This document shows positions 1 to 10,372 of a DNA stretch of 64,000 bases, piece after piece. Numbering within the stretch: position 1 is the first letter of the stretch; each line of letters starts with the position of its first letter. The notes below the pieces were generated by a model that made no database searches, was not told the origin of the DNA, and saw only the letters and a program-made list of their open reading frames with translations. The position numbers and the translations under genes were made by a program. The DNA comes from Chelonoidis abingdonii (taxonomy: Eukaryota > Chordata > Testudines > Testudinidae): positions 145,816,215 through 145,880,214 of the forward strand of contig NC_133772.1 of the NCBI RefSeq assembly GCF_003597395.2, in the 5' to 3' direction.

Positions 1-80
1 GCCAGAATCCTATTGATTTTGCTGAAAATCAAGGGAGGAAATGGAAAACACACAGAGCCCCATGCATCTGGTTAGCACAC

Positions 81-1126
81 TGTGATGCTCTGTACCCAGG
101 ACCGGTGCTTCCATTTAGGTGACCTAGGCGGTCGCCTGGGCACCAGGATTTGGGAGGACGGCATTTTGCAGCCCTCGGCGGCAATTCGGCGGCGGGGGGT
201 CCTTCCACACTCCATGTCTTCGGCGGCAATTCAACAGCGGGGGGGTCCTTCTGCGCTCCGGGTCTTTGGCAGCAATTCTGCGGCTCGTCCTTCACTCGCT
301 CCGGGACCCGCCACTGAAGTGCCTCGAAGACCGGGAGCGCGGAAGGACCCCCACCTAGGGCGCCAAAAACCCTGGTGCCAAGCACCCCCATGTTCATTCT
401 TATAAAATGATTGTGTGGTATCCAGTGCAAAGTTTGTCATGTTCTGTGTCTTCAGCAGGCTCATAATGCAGTGAGCACTGTTATAGTAATAGTATAGTAA
501 TGTTATAGGTTGTAATTTCATGTATATAGTTATGAGCCTGAAAATGTGTCCTCATGGCTTAAAACAAAACCAAGCAAAAACTCTCCAAGAGCAGAGGAGT
601 TCACACCTCACCAGGTCATGTATGGGACAAACCCAGCCCAGCCTCACAGAAAAAAAGGACACTGATCTAGACAGCAACAAAGAATCTGTTGGACTCTCAA
701 GTGAGTCTTGTTATGCTTTGATTTATAATCACTTAAAATCTATCTTTGTAATTAATACATTTGGTTGGTTTTTCTATCTGAAGCACTGTGTTTGGTTTGA
801 AGCATGTCAGAGACTCCCCTTGGGATAACAAGCCTGGTACATATCAATTTCTTTATTAAATTGACAAACTCTGTAAGCTTGCAGTGTCCAGCGGGCATAA
901 CTGGACACCGCAAGATGAAAGTTCCTAGGGTTGTGTCTGGGACTGGAGATATTGGCTGGTATCATTCGATTGCACAATCCAAACAGCAGCTTACATGCCA
1001 GAGGCTGTGCATGAACAGCCCAGAAGTGGGGGTTCTCACAGCAGAGCAGGGTAAGGCTGGCTCCCAGAGTCGAGGATTGGAGTGACCTAGCAGATCATCG
1101 GTCCAGATAACACCAGGGGGACATCA
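81..1126 (+). repeat. 5' LTR of the gypsy-type element
   Basis: It starts TGTGATGCTCTGTACC and ends CATCA. It aligns with the right LTR over almost its whole length: the region 380-700 matches 4736-5135 and 708-1126 matches 5460-5863. Compared with the right LTR it lacks about 325 bases (the counterpart of 5135-5459) and carries a GC-rich insertion near 120-372. Many point differences separate the two LTRs, so the insertion is old. Confidence 0.85.
120..372. repeat. GC-rich repeat inserted in the 5' LTR
   Basis: This block, rich in GGCGGCAATTC-like units, interrupts the LTR: the right LTR runs straight from its first 20 bases into the AGCACCC sequence found at 379 here. The unit GGCACCAGG near its left side reappears inverted near its right side (CCTGGTGCC at about 371-380), so it may be a short inverted-repeat transposon. 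It accounts for the overlapping open frames seen on both strands here. Confidence 0.6.
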
Positions 1127-1436
1127 CAGTGGCGCAGCGAGTATGGTGTATGTGCGGCTTGTTACTCCAAGTGGAGTTCACATTTTAAGTACTGATATTT
1201 GTGATTTTAAGTGAGTCAAGTGTAGAGGCTAAGAACAGTCATGAGGTCACAATTTTGTTATTTTCTGTTTGCTTATTTCAGGAAAGAGAAGCAGGAAAAT
1301 GAGTGAAAGCAGTGAAGCAATTGTGAAGTTGGAGCTTTTTAGGCTGCAGGTTGCAGAAAAGGAAAGGGAGCACCAGAGATTATTGCAACTGAAAGAATTG
1401 GAGATAGAAGAGAGAGGGGAGAAGGAGAGTGGAAAG

Positions 1437-1458
1437 AGAGAGAGAGAGAGAGAGAGAG
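1437..1458. repeat. (GA)n microsatellite
   Basis: About 11 uninterrupted GA units inside the charged N-terminal part of the gag remnant, coding for alternating Arg and Glu. It is a likely slippage site and lies just upstream of a frame change. Confidence 0.9.
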
Positions 1459-1726
1459 GGAAAACACCAACTGGACAGACTAAAGAAGCAGAACCAGAAC
1501 TCCTCCAACCCCAACAATTCCCATCACTCCAAAAATCCACAAATGGGAACATTTATGTCCTGCATACAGTGAGGATGACGATATTCCTGAATATCTGACT
1601 ATCTTTGAAAGGCTGTGTGTAATACATGAAATCCCTAATGAAAAGAGAGTTCCTACCCTGATTGCAAAATTAACTGGTAAAGCTCAAAATATATTCAATG
1701 GAATGCCTATTGAAGATGCTTTAGAC

Positions 1727-2030
1727 CAGGGGTCGGCAACCTTTCAGAAGTGGTGTGCCGAATCTTCATTTATTCACTCTAAGGTTTTGTTTGCCAGCAA
1801 TAATTTTAAAGTTTTTAGAAGGTCTCTTTCTATAAGTCTATAATATAGAACTAAACTATTGTTGTATGTAAAGTAAATAAGGTCTTTAAAATGTTTAAGA
1901 AGCTTTATTTAAAATTAAATTAAAATTCAGAGCTCCCCGGACCGGTGGCCAGGACCTGGGCAATGTGAGTGCCACTGAAAATCATCTCGCGTGCCGAAGG
2001 CGCATGCGTGCCATAGCTTGCCTACCCCTG
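1727..2030 (+). mobile_element. hAT-type MITE (304 bp) inside gag, 8-bp target duplication
   Basis: The ends are CAGGGGTCGGCAA and, inverted, CAGGGGTAGGCAA: 13-bp terminal inverted repeats with one mismatch. The perfect 8-bp duplication CTTTAGAC lies at 1719-1726 and 2031-2038. Eight-base duplications are diagnostic of the hAT superfamily. No transposase is encoded. A second copy in the opposite orientation is at 59929-60238. The insertion splits the gag remnant at a codon boundary region, which dates it after the retrotransposon. Confidence 0.93.
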
Positions 2031-2589
2031 CTTTAGACTATTGTAAATTTAAAGATACTGTTTTGTGAAGTTTTCAAATTACCCCTGAAACATATAGAGT
2101 TAAATTTATGAATCTTAAGAGGGATATTGGTGTGAGTAATGGGGAATATGTAAACAAAATGAAAGATTTGTTGGGAAAATGCGTGAAGGGTAAAGAGGTG
2201 GCAATTTTGAAGGACTGCTTGATCTTGTTGCTCAAGGGCATTTCCTGAGCATATGTAAGGCTGATGTAAAACAGTGTCTATGGGAAAAAGATGTAAAGAC
2301 TGTGTATGAGATGACTTCTTTAGCTGATACCCTTTGAACAGATTCAGACGTCTATTGAGGGCAGGCCACAGAAAGAGGGGTTTAAAACTGGTGGGAAGGG
2401 AGAATCCCATTTTGCCCCTGTGAAGAGTGAAGGGGGTTGGGAGCCTAAACATTCACTTACCCAAATCCATTCCTCTAAACCTCATCCCAGATCACCAGTA
2501 AAAAGCAGAAGAGCCCTAAAGGTGCTATCAGTGTGATTCCACTGATCACCTGAGGAATACATGCCCTGTGCTAGGAGGAAGCCAGCAAC

Positions 2590-2965
2590 CAATAGCTCAT
2601 GTTAGTTCTGCTGTCCTCAACACAGAAACGCCCCCATTCAATTGAAACCTATCATATTGGTTTTGTGAGGTTAGCCTCTGCAGAACCAGATATGGAGCAT
2701 GTTAAGGCTGTCCAAATTAATGGCAGGAAGTACTTGGGGCAGAGGGATACAAAGGCCCAGATCTCTCTGGTTAAGCAGAGTGCGGTCCCAAAGGCCAGTA
2801 TGCTACCTGACCAAATGGCTGAGCCTGTGGGGGTGGGCAAAAGTAGATTCCTCGTACCACTAGCTAAAATCCATGTGGTGTGGGAAGGTTTGGAAAGTGT
2901 TTTGACTGTGGGGATAATGGAACACCTCCTAGTCGACCTGCTCCTTGGTAATCATTTTTTTCCAT
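2590..2965 (+). pseudogene. Retropepsin-like protease remnant of the gypsy-type element
   Basis: After the zinc knuckle, the frame from 2599 reads a VQINGRKYLGQRDT...ISLV stretch and then a hydrophobic LVDLLLGN stretch. This is the layout of a retroviral-type aspartic protease. The usual Asp-Thr/Ser-Gly catalytic triad is Asp-Thr-Lys at 2746-2754, so the active site is damaged. Reverse transcriptase motifs do not follow. The long open frame through 3345 is partly chance, because it runs into the G-rich insertion that starts near 3000. Confidence 0.6.
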
Positions 2966-2999
2966 GTAGCTCAGGTTACAGCATTTGCCCGCAGCAGGA

Positions 3000-3430
3000 G
3001 CATAGGCGCCAACTTTGTGGGTGCTCTGGAGCTGGAGGACCCATGGGAAAAATTAGTGAGTGCTGTGCACCCACTGGCAGCCAAGCTCCCCTCACCCCCC
3101 GCCCCACCTGCTATTCCTCCCCCCTCCCTGAGCGCGCCACATCCCTGCTCCTCCGCCTACCTCCCAGCGCCTCCCCCAGTTTGGTGGAGTGTTGGGAGGG
3201 AGGGATGGGGAAGAGTGGGAATGTGGCAGGGGAAGGGGCAGGGATTTGGGGAAGGAGTTGGAATAGGGGTGGGGTTGAGGTGGGGACTTTGGGGAAGGGG
3301 TTGGAATGGGGGTGGGACAGGGGTGGGGCCGCATGGAAGGGGTGAAGTGGGGGTCGAGCACCAAGAGGAAAGCGGGGAAGTTGGCACCAGAGGAGGAAAT
3401 TGGAGAAGGAATAGTGGGGGTACAGGAATG
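3000..3430. repeat. GC/G-rich repeat inserted downstream of the protease remnant
   Basis: The sequence changes abruptly at GCATAGGCGCCAACTTTG. A C-rich part (3085-3180) is followed by a G-run-rich part (3190-3350) with many runs of three to five G, such as GGGGTGGGG and GGGGAAGGGG. I recognise this as a dispersed turtle repeat, from memory. Overlapping open frames on both strands here result from the lack of A/T-rich stops. The plus strand has clear G-quadruplex potential. Confidence 0.6.
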
Positions 3431-4360
3431 TCTCCTCACTAGTCACTTGGGGCAGGATGCCCAGGACACTAGGATGGCTGGGTCAGCCTCTGTGCGCCCA
3501 GGCACTCAGCCTGTGACCCAGGTTTTGAGAAGGAACTGGGTAACAGCTGACTTCTCAGGGGCAGAGAAAGGGGTGGCGAAGGGTCCCCCAATCCAGGTCC
3601 CAGTTTGTCAGGATGCTATTTCTGATAAATTTTTGATGAGTAACTGTCTCTCTTTAAATCGAGATGCAGCTCCAATAACAGATGAGTTGGGACCAGGAAA
3701 TTGCCAGGTGGTAGTTTGCCAGAATACAAATGACCCAACTGACAGAGAAGGGAGTGTCTTCCCCAAGGCTGGTGAGACCCAGAAAGCTGCTGGGAAAAGG
3801 TGCATCTGATCAAAGGGTAAACACACCTAACCCAGAAAGCATAAATCACAGCCCTGTAAGGGTCAGGGAAGGACTCAGTGCTGGGAGGGGAAAACACAGG
3901 GTAACCCCAAAAGGGGAGCTGGATTTTCTGCGTATGTACAGTCCTGGGGTTGGGAGACCGCTCCCCAAAGGGTCAGCCAATGTGCAGGATCCCCCTGAAC
4001 ACCTACCTTGCTAGACCCTGAGCCACGAAAATGCTAGAAACATGATTAAATTAAGAGCCCACACAGCGGGGAACACTGGAAGGAAAGAAAAGACAGTGCC
4101 TGATTACATGGGAAAGAGTCAAAGGACACCATGGGTAATGAACAAACTAACCTCAAACTAGAATATCTGAACAGATGGTGTGGTATCAGAAAGATACTTG
4201 TAAACACACATCTGAGATGAAACTGTTGGTATTAATGTTAAGTTTTGGGGATAAGAATTTTGACATGGAGGATGTTAAACCTTACGATAATGCTGCTTTT
4301 CAATTAATACCTGTAAACAGGTTTAAAGCTTATCACAACAGAGAAACCATAAAAAGCCTG
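3431..4360. other. Degenerate internal region of the gypsy-type element, no gene
   Basis: Short open frames here (for example 3306-3809 and 3730-4014) have no motif I recognise. They probably derive from the linker that followed protease in the intact element, with the polymerase region deleted. I see no reverse transcriptase YXDD-type motif, zinc-binding integrase motif or DDE signature on either strand. Confidence 0.5.
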
Positions 4361-4544
4361 TCAAGTATCAGAGGGGTAGCCGTGTTAGTCTGGATCTGTA
4401 AAAGCAGCAAAGAATCCTGTGGCACCTTATAGACTAACAGACTTTTGGAGCATGCATCTTATGAAGTGGGTATTCACCCACGAAAGCTCATGCTCCAAAA
4501 CGTCTGTTAGTCTATAAGGTGCCACAGGATTCTTTGCTGCTTTT
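4361..4544 (+). mobile_element. 184-bp foldback repeat with 12-bp target duplication
   Basis: A head (about 4366-4405, AGAGGGGTAGCCGTGTTAG) is followed by two inverted arms. The left arm, from GCAGCAAAGAATCCTGTGG, and the right arm, ending CCACAGGATTCTTTGCTGC, pair over roughly 50 bases around a short loop. The element is flanked by a perfect 12-bp direct repeat ATAAAAAGCCTG (4349-4360 and 4545-4556). Length and architecture match the copy at 51182-51366, which is inverted. The long duplication is more like a retrotransposed element than a cut-and-paste one. Confidence 0.85.
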
Positions 4545-4681
4545 ATAAAAAGCCTGGTTTGCTGTGTCTGAATGGGGGAACTGAGGCACACCGCCTCATG
4601 GCTTTAATGGCTGGATGCCAAGAGAACCTAAACACAAACTGCCTTTGAGATAGTCAGTGACTAATCCTCTTGCAGTAAACT

Positions 4682-4692
4682 AAGGGGGGAGG
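4682..4692 (+). other. Polypurine tract of the gypsy-type element
   Basis: AAGGGGGGAGG lies immediately before the TGTGGC start of the 3' LTR, the position where a plus-strand primer tract is expected in LTR retrotransposons. Confidence 0.7.
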
Positions 4693-5863
4693 TGTGGCAT
4701 TCTGTACCTTGAAGGAACACCCAGCACCCGCATGTTCATCCTTATAAAATGATTGTGTGGTATCCAATGCAAAGTTTGTCATGTCAGGTGTCTTCGGAAG
4801 GCTCATGGTGCACTGAGCATTGTTGTTACGGTAATGTTATAGATTGTAATTTATGGATATAGTTAGCAACAAAGAGTCCTGTGGCACCTTATAGATTAAC
4901 AAATGTATTGGAGCATAAGCTTTCGTGGGTGAATACCCACTTCGTCAGATGTATATTAATGAGTCTGAAAATGTGTCCTTGTGGCTTAAAACAAAACCAG
5001 GCAAAAACTCTCCAAGAGCAGAGGGACAGTTCACATCTCATCAGGGCATGTATGGAACAAACCCAGCCCAGCCTCACAGGAACAAAGGACACAGGCCTAG
5101 GCAGCAACAAAGGATCTGTTGGACTCTCAAGTGAGTCACCCCCTTCTCTTGGTCAGTTTGGGACTACGATGAGGTAATGCTCTCCTGACCCTGAATGGGG
5201 GGAAGGGGGGTGACAAAGCCAAGAGGGAAGAAAGAACATGATAAAAGGGAGAGATGTTTGCCAGGCTCTTCCTCTCTCTTTCACCTTCATTTACAGGCAT
5301 CACCACCAGGCAACTGAAGTGCTGATCAAAGAGGAGAGCCTGGCTGAAGGGCAACCAGCCAGCCTGTGGTGAGACACATCTAAGTTTGTAAGGGCACTGA
5401 AAGTGTTAAGATCAACTTAGAATGTGTTTTGCTTTTATTTCATTTGACCAAATCCTACGTGTTATGCTTTGAGTTATAATCACTTAAAATCTATCTTTCA
5501 TTGTTAATAAATTTGTTTATTCTACTGGAAGCAGTGCATTTGTTTTAAAGCATGTCAGAGTCTTCCCTTGGGATAACAAGTCTGGTACATATCAATTTAT
5601 TTGTTAAATTGACTAACACATATAAGTTTGCAGCATCCAGCGGGCATAACTAGACACTGTAAGATGGGGGTACCCAGGGTTGTGTCTGGGACCAGAGATA
5701 TTGGCTAGTGTCATTTGGTTGTACAATCCAAGGAGCACCTTACATGCTAGATGCTGTGTGTGAACAGCCCCGGAGTGGGGGTTCTCACAGCAGAGCAAAG
5801 CTGGCTTCCAGAGTCGAGGATTGGAGTGACCTAGCAGGTCCAGATAACACCAGGGGAATGTCA
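4693..5863 (+). repeat. 3' LTR of the gypsy-type element
   Basis: It begins TGTGGCATTCTGTACC and ends near GGGGAATGTCA. It contains about 325 bases (5135-5459) absent from the left LTR and a nested 88-base fragment of the foldback-related repeat at 4866-4953. AATAAATTTG at about 5507 is a candidate polyadenylation signal. Confidence 0.83.
4866..4953 (+). mobile_element. Single-arm copy of the foldback-related repeat inside the 3' LTR
   Basis: AGCAACAAAGAGTCCTGTGG to GTCAGATGTAT matches one arm of the element at 4361-4544 plus the loop motif GCTTTCGTGGGTGAATACCC. It is absent at the homologous place in the 5' LTR (530-540), so it inserted after the LTRs were formed. Confidence 0.75.
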
Positions 5864-6400
5864 AACACACCCAACAGCTTCAACAACCTATGTAATTGTC
5901 TATACATCAAAGAGGGCATAGGGGATACAACGAGCCCCTGCATGATAGGGAAAAAGGGGCACACAATAGTTCCTGGCATGGGGGGAATGGAGGTGGGAAG
6001 AATAGAAAATAATGGTATGGAAGGGGGACACGAGGACACAAAGCCCAGGGCATGTGGCTTTGGGGATTAATGACGGGGATGGAGCTTTTGCCATGGTGAA
6101 GGAAGGGGGAATGAGGGAGAACATAGTTCTACGATCCTGACAGGCTAAGGTCAAACAGCCTAGTCTCTGCATAGGATAATCAGCCCCTGCTTGCTCACAC
6201 TACATTGTGCCTACGCTCTACATATGTTTGCAGTGCTGGGCTCTGTCTGGCTCCCCTCGGAGGGCTTCATACACCCCTGGGCTGGGTAGCGTCAGACCAA
6301 AGCCTAGGCACGTGATGCTCTCACACTCTAAATGTCCCTTTAACAGTTTTTTTACTCCTTACAAAGACCAGCAGAGCAAGGAAACGCCTAAGCAGTGAAC
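5864..6400. other. No gene seen
   Basis: Flank between the retrotransposon and the CpG island. Short open frames on both strands have no recognisable product, and no repeat could be named here. Confidence 0.5.
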
Positions 6401-7320
6401 TAACGTGGGGTGTCTGTGCAGCAGGGAGCAGCACCCCCCGCAAAGGCCTAGACCCACCCCAGGGGGCACCTCAGCGCTTGCTGCTCCGGGGCACCAGCAG
6501 CGGAGGCCGGGCCTGCCTGCCCCATAGGGCTCGGCAGATTTGGCTCCCTGTTGGTGCTGCTCATGCCCAGCCACTGCACTGTCCCCTCCCCGCAGTATAG
6601 GGGGCCAGCTGCCCATTGCCCCCTTCCCCTCACGAAGGCTTGGGGCAAGGGGAGCCCCTCGCTGAGCCAGCCCCTGTTCGCGATGTGCCAGGGGGTCAGT
6701 GCAGGAAGAGTGCACAGGGGCAAGGCCCACAGCCCAGCCTGAGCCGCCATGCTCCGGGGGGGCGGGGGTGCAGAGGGGCCCTTCCAGCCGCACGGGGACG
6801 CTGCAGCTGCAGCAGCCTCCGCTCCCGGGGGGTGGGGGGGATTCACCCTGCGTGGCCGAGATGAGAGCCGCGCCAGGGCCCGGTGCATGCGCGAGCCGCG
6901 CCCGCCTCCCCGGGCCAACAGCTGCGCAGGCTGGAGCCTCCCACCGGTAAGCCGCGAGCCCCGCCCGCGCCGCAGGGGCTGCCCGTTGCCACCCTCCTTC
7001 CCTGCAACGCCTCCCCGGGGCCCGGCCTCGCTCAGCAGCAATCCCGGAGCTGCGGTTGCCCGCCGCCTGGCTCAGCCTTGCAGCTCGGGCTGCATTTCCC
7101 GGACATGGGGGCTGCCCCGCAGCGGCCCCGCAGGAGCCTCCCGCCTGGTGCGCCTGGATGGGTCGGGGTGCAGCTCCTCCTGGCCTCTGCTGCGCAACTG
7201 CAACAGCATCCCCAGGGGCTGGCTCCCGCCTGCCTGGTGCATCCAGGGGGCTACTTGCATGCCTGCAAGAGGCCGCCGAGCTTAACACTGGGGCTTTGCA
7301 ATACAATGGGTCGTGCGTGA
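6400..7320. promoter_or_regulatory. CpG island, probable ZBTB25 promoter and non-coding exon 1
   Basis: GC content and CpG density are far above the surroundings, with clusters of GGGCGG/CCGCCC-type sites and no TATA box. It lies 3 kb upstream of the first coding exon of ZBTB25 on the plus strand. A consensus splice donor, CCACCG|GTAAGC, has its GT at 6947-6948 and could end a non-coding first exon that is spliced to the acceptor at 10191-10192. From memory, ZBTB25 and ZBTB1 are head-to-head in mammals. If so here, this island would also drive a ZBTB1 leftward on the minus strand, with its coding exon outside the window; no part of ZBTB1 is visible. The long open frames on both strands here are artefacts of GC-rich sequence. 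Confidence 0.75.
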
Positions 7321-8328
7321 GTCGGTAACGGGGGGAGACATGCTATGACCCATGTGCTATACTGCAGGCTCACACTCCATGGCCATGGCAGCTTGTGAGC
7401 AGCAGCAGCGTAATACAGTAGCGGGATTGCTGCTGTGGTCTGAAATTAAACCGCGACTGGCTGAGTGCGTGTGAGATCGTGCCAGCTGCCGAGATGTGCA
7501 GACACGTGAAAAACGAGGCCAGGAGGAACTAGTTCTGGCAGTGCAGTATTATTATTATTAATTATTCTTCTTTATTAATAATTTGTATTGGTGTAACGTG
7601 CAAAATCCCGAGGCATGGACCAGGGAGGGCCCCATTGTGCTAGGCGCTCACTGTAGTGTAGACACATAATAGCATCTCTGGTTATGTCAAAGGGAACTTC
7701 AGACTCAGCAGGATAGTTAAAGTAGTGAGGGCCAGGTCCTGTTTGTTCTCTCCTCCCCCAGCGCTTTCCTATGGCTGTGATCACAGTGACTTGGATAGTT
7801 ACTCCTATCCCTGCTACCTCCAGTGGGTTTACAAACAGATTTCCATAGGTGTCTACACACAACTGGGACTCCCTAGACTCATAATAGGGAATGCATTGCC
7901 TAAATTCCGCCCCCCTCCCCTTAAGCATATTTCTGTAAGAAAAGAATTATAAAGCACCCCTCCCCCCCGCATCAGTGGCACATTTCTGGACTACATACAA
8001 CCCCCTGGTGTATTTCAGAGAGTTAATTTGTCCCCCCGGACTACATTTCCCCTGGCACCTTGGTACAATTTACAGGCAGCTTGGTCTGCTCTGGCATGGC
8101 TGATTTGTATGGTGTGGTGTACTGGCAGAAAAGGCAAGGTAAGGGTCTTTCTAACAACTTGTGAATATCTAGTAAAAATGTTTTCACAGCTGCTTGTTTT
8201 GCTGTTGGTTTCACTTCCTGGTATCTGTTCTGAATTCCACGTGGTGGTCAGGGGTGGGACTCACCACAGTGCTGGCGTGCATTCCACCATTAGTTGATAC
8301 ACGCTGCTATCTGCACCTTTAACGATAA
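7321..8328. other. Probable ZBTB25 intron 1, first part, nothing recognised
   Basis: No gene. A short TTA/AAT-rich stretch lies near 7548-7580. Open frames on both strands match nothing I know. Confidence 0.5.
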
Positions 8329-8420
8329 TTTCATAGAATTATAGAATATCAGGGTTGGAAGGGACTTCAGGAGGTCATCTAGTCCAACCCCCTGCTCAAA
8401 GGAGGCCCAATCCCCACATG
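8329..8420 (-). mobile_element. CR1 LINE 3' end
   Basis: TCATAGAATTATAGAATATC, GGTTGGAAGGGACTTCAGGAGGTCATCTAGTCCAA and CCCCTGCTCAAAGGAGG are the reverse complement of the conserved CR1 3' terminus, including the ATTCTATGA repeats. The element is therefore in minus orientation and heavily 5'-truncated. Confidence 0.9.
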
Positions 8421-8689
8421 TCCTTGGGTCATAAACTGGACATCTCTCCAATTGGTAGGTTAATAACAAACATGGAGGCCGCAACTTACCAAGCTTCCTC
8501 ACTACTTCTATTTCTCCTGCAGGCTGCTTCCACCAGGAGACATCAAACAGTTCCTCAGAGTATGGACCCTGGCCATGTTGTGGCTGCTCTGGCAGGAAAG
8601 CTTCCTTGGGGACTGGCGTGAGCATCAGAGTCACTTCATGAGCTTGATCCAGCAGCTGCTAGCTCCCTTCCCATACTATTTTAGACCTG

Positions 8690-8965
8690 GCCTACACTAG
8701 GAAATTAGGTTGGTATAACTACCTCGCTCAGGGGTGTGAAAAATCCACACTCCAGAGTGAGGCAGTTAAACTAACTTAACCTTGCGCTGTCTACAACAGG
8801 GGCTAACAGGAGAATTCTCCCGTCGACCTAGCTACCGCCTCTCAGGGAGGTGGATTACCTATTCCAATAGGAGAACCCCCCTTGAGAGCGTAGACAGCAT
8901 CTTCACTGAAGTGGCACAACTGCAGCCGTACCACTGCAATATTTAAAATGTAGACAAGCCCTTAG
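8690..8965. mobile_element. MITE of the TCTACACTA family (Harbinger-like)
   Basis: It starts near GGCCTACACTAGG and ends near AATGTAGACAAGCCC, giving imperfect terminal inverted repeats of the GGCTTGTCTAC/GGCCTACACT type. Related but distinct copies lie at 11878-12163, 12782-13067, 32519-32812 and 52640-52842. No coding capacity. Confidence 0.6.
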
Positions 8966-9539
8966 ATTTGGGGGGTTAGAAGGTCGCCATCCCCATTCAT
9001 CAGGCTATTGTGAACCACTGTGGGCTCAATGCAGTTCCCAGCATCTGGTCAAATTCCTTGTAAAAGAGGCAGGATGACAGGAAGTTCCTAGAAGTGCAGT
9101 TCTCATTCCGTCCATCTTGAGCCTGAGATCCGCCCCTCTGCATCGATCCATTGAATCCCCAACACAGCTGACTTATCCAATATTTCTGGTACACATGGTA
9201 ATTTCTGGTACTCTTACAGAAGTCAAATGTCTTGTTTGTCTCAAACGAGAGATTTACCCGAATCTGACTATGGTCCCATGACCATTGTGCTTAGCAAAGG
9301 ATGACTTCTTCTCACTGGTCATAACTAATGCAGGGAGGGGACAGTTAACTTTGTTCAGTTCAGAATGAAATGGAAGGGTTAAACACTGAGTAGCTGTAGG
9401 TGAAGGTGGGGAGGGAGGGTTGCGTTTGTTTCCTGGGAGTTGATTGGCTAATCTTGGAATAGAAAGGCAAGAAACACTGGCCCACAGGATTGTGGGGTAG
9501 TTTGTCGGACTCTCAGAGCACAAGTCTGGAGACCTGGCC

Positions 9540-9745
9540 CGGAGCTGCGTCCACACTGAAAAATGATAAAGTTTGGACCTGACTCGCAGTGGGACCCTGA
9601 CCCCAAGCCAGGTCCTAGGGCTTGGGTACTGAGGGCTCACTGGCCTGGAGTCAGCCAGATTTGTGTGTGGACAGAAGGGGGTTTGTGCTTAAACCTGAGT
9701 CTGAGCCCAGGCTTACATTGTAATGTGGACATACTCTTAGTGGAC
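9540..9745. mobile_element. Short MITE-like repeat (CCACACTG...TGTGGACAT)
   Basis: The block opens with GCGTCCACACTG and closes with AATGTGGACATACTC, resembling other turtle MITEs with (T)GT(A/G)GACAT ends such as those at 49191-49510 and 61330-61625. The interior is rich in GGGCTTGG and TGAGCC-type words shared with those copies. Boundaries are approximate. Confidence 0.45.
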
Positions 9746-10192
9746 GTTTTGGTTCCACAGAGTATGCAGCGTTAGACCTTCAGTGACTAGAGGTCACTGA
9801 CTTGGATAAATGTTTTCTTATTCTGTAGTAGTTTCAGTTCTGGAGGAACTCAAGCAGAATCCATATGACATTAAGGTTTGCTAACTTCAGACTGTTTAGA
9901 TGAAGCATGTTCTTTTTAACTACAAAAATCGGGAGTTTCTACCCAGCCCAAATTTCAGTAGACTGTTTGGGGCATTCTAATGATATCAGTGGGAGAAGTT
10001 ACTAAATTGTGGTGTACATACCACTTGGCAGATGTTAATATACTGCACTGTCAGAGAACCTCATCAGCTTTTGTATGACTTCCACACTATGCGCCTTTAT
10101 AACTTCCTTAGTGAAATAAACTGCTCTTTTGATATTACTACAATTATCTTCATGTCACCAAGAACTCGAATGTTGTTCTCTTTTGTCTTTAG

Positions 10193-10372
10193 AAACGCCA
10201 TGGATACAGCTAGTCACAGTCTAGTCCTCCTGCAGCAGTTGAACATGCAGCGTGAGTTTGGTTTTCTCTGTGACTGTACAGTTGCAATAGGAGATGTTTA
10301 CTTCAAGGCCCACAGAGCAGTGCTAGCTGCTTTTTCAAACTACTTTAAGATGATATTTATTCACCAGACAAG
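10193..10372 (+). CDS. ZBTB25: ZBTB25 coding exon 1 (start, first half of BTB domain)
   Basis: The acceptor TTTGTCTTTAG ends at 10192; seven untranslated bases precede the ATG at 10200-10202. Fifty-seven codons plus two bases are coded, including the BTB core [20 protein letters not shown]. The exon ends AG|GTAAGA at 10372. Three-fifths of the listed open frame upstream of 10200 is intron. Confidence 0.95.

Larger units (their letters stand above)
1299..2570 (+). pseudogene. gag pseudogene of the gypsy-type element (SCAN-like, CCHC knuckle)
   Basis: The frame opens with a Met and a long charged Glu/Lys/Arg-rich helix (1299-1470, including a GA microsatellite). It then shifts frame and continues as a SCAN-like gag region (about 1560-1724). 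A 304-bp hAT-type MITE interrupts it at 1727-2030. The SCAN-like region resumes at 2031 with in-frame stops. A CX2CX4HX4C zinc knuckle lies at 2523-2564. The family match rests on the ITPETYRVKF-type motif near 2075 and on the knuckle. Frameshifts, stops and the nested insertion make it non-functional. Confidence 0.8.
81..5863 (+). mobile_element. Gypsy-type LTR retrotransposon, internally deleted and broken
   Basis: Two long terminal repeats (81-1126 and 4693-5863) enclose an internal region with a gag remnant, a CCHC zinc knuckle and a protease-like stretch, all in plus orientation. A purine-rich tract (4682-4692) directly precedes the right LTR. A TGG-starting sequence (about 1130) that could be a primer-binding site follows the left one. 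I see no reverse transcriptase, RNase H or integrase, so about 3 kb or more of pol is missing and the copy cannot be autonomous. The gag has the SCAN-like fold region typical of the gypsy family from which vertebrate SCAN domains are thought to derive (established knowledge, from memory). The reading frames carry stops and frameshifts. At least five younger elements are inserted in it. A clear target-site duplication was not found. Confidence 0.85.

Noticed and set aside
2599..3442. 165-248 codon frames suggesting a large retroelement protein
   Set aside because: Only the first part (to about 2965) is protease-like. The frames then run into a G-rich repeat that happens to lack stops.
5130..5465. 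Possible intron in the 3' LTR, because the 5' LTR lacks this part
   Set aside because: The left junction resembles a donor (CAAGTGAGT), but the right side does not end in a usable AG at the matching base, so a simple deletion in the 5' LTR is more likely.
6359..7306. Large open frames on both strands, up to 315 codons
   Set aside because: They coincide with a CpG island, overlap in several frames and read as Pro/Ala/Gly/Arg-rich strings with no family motif. GC-rich DNA lacks stop codons.
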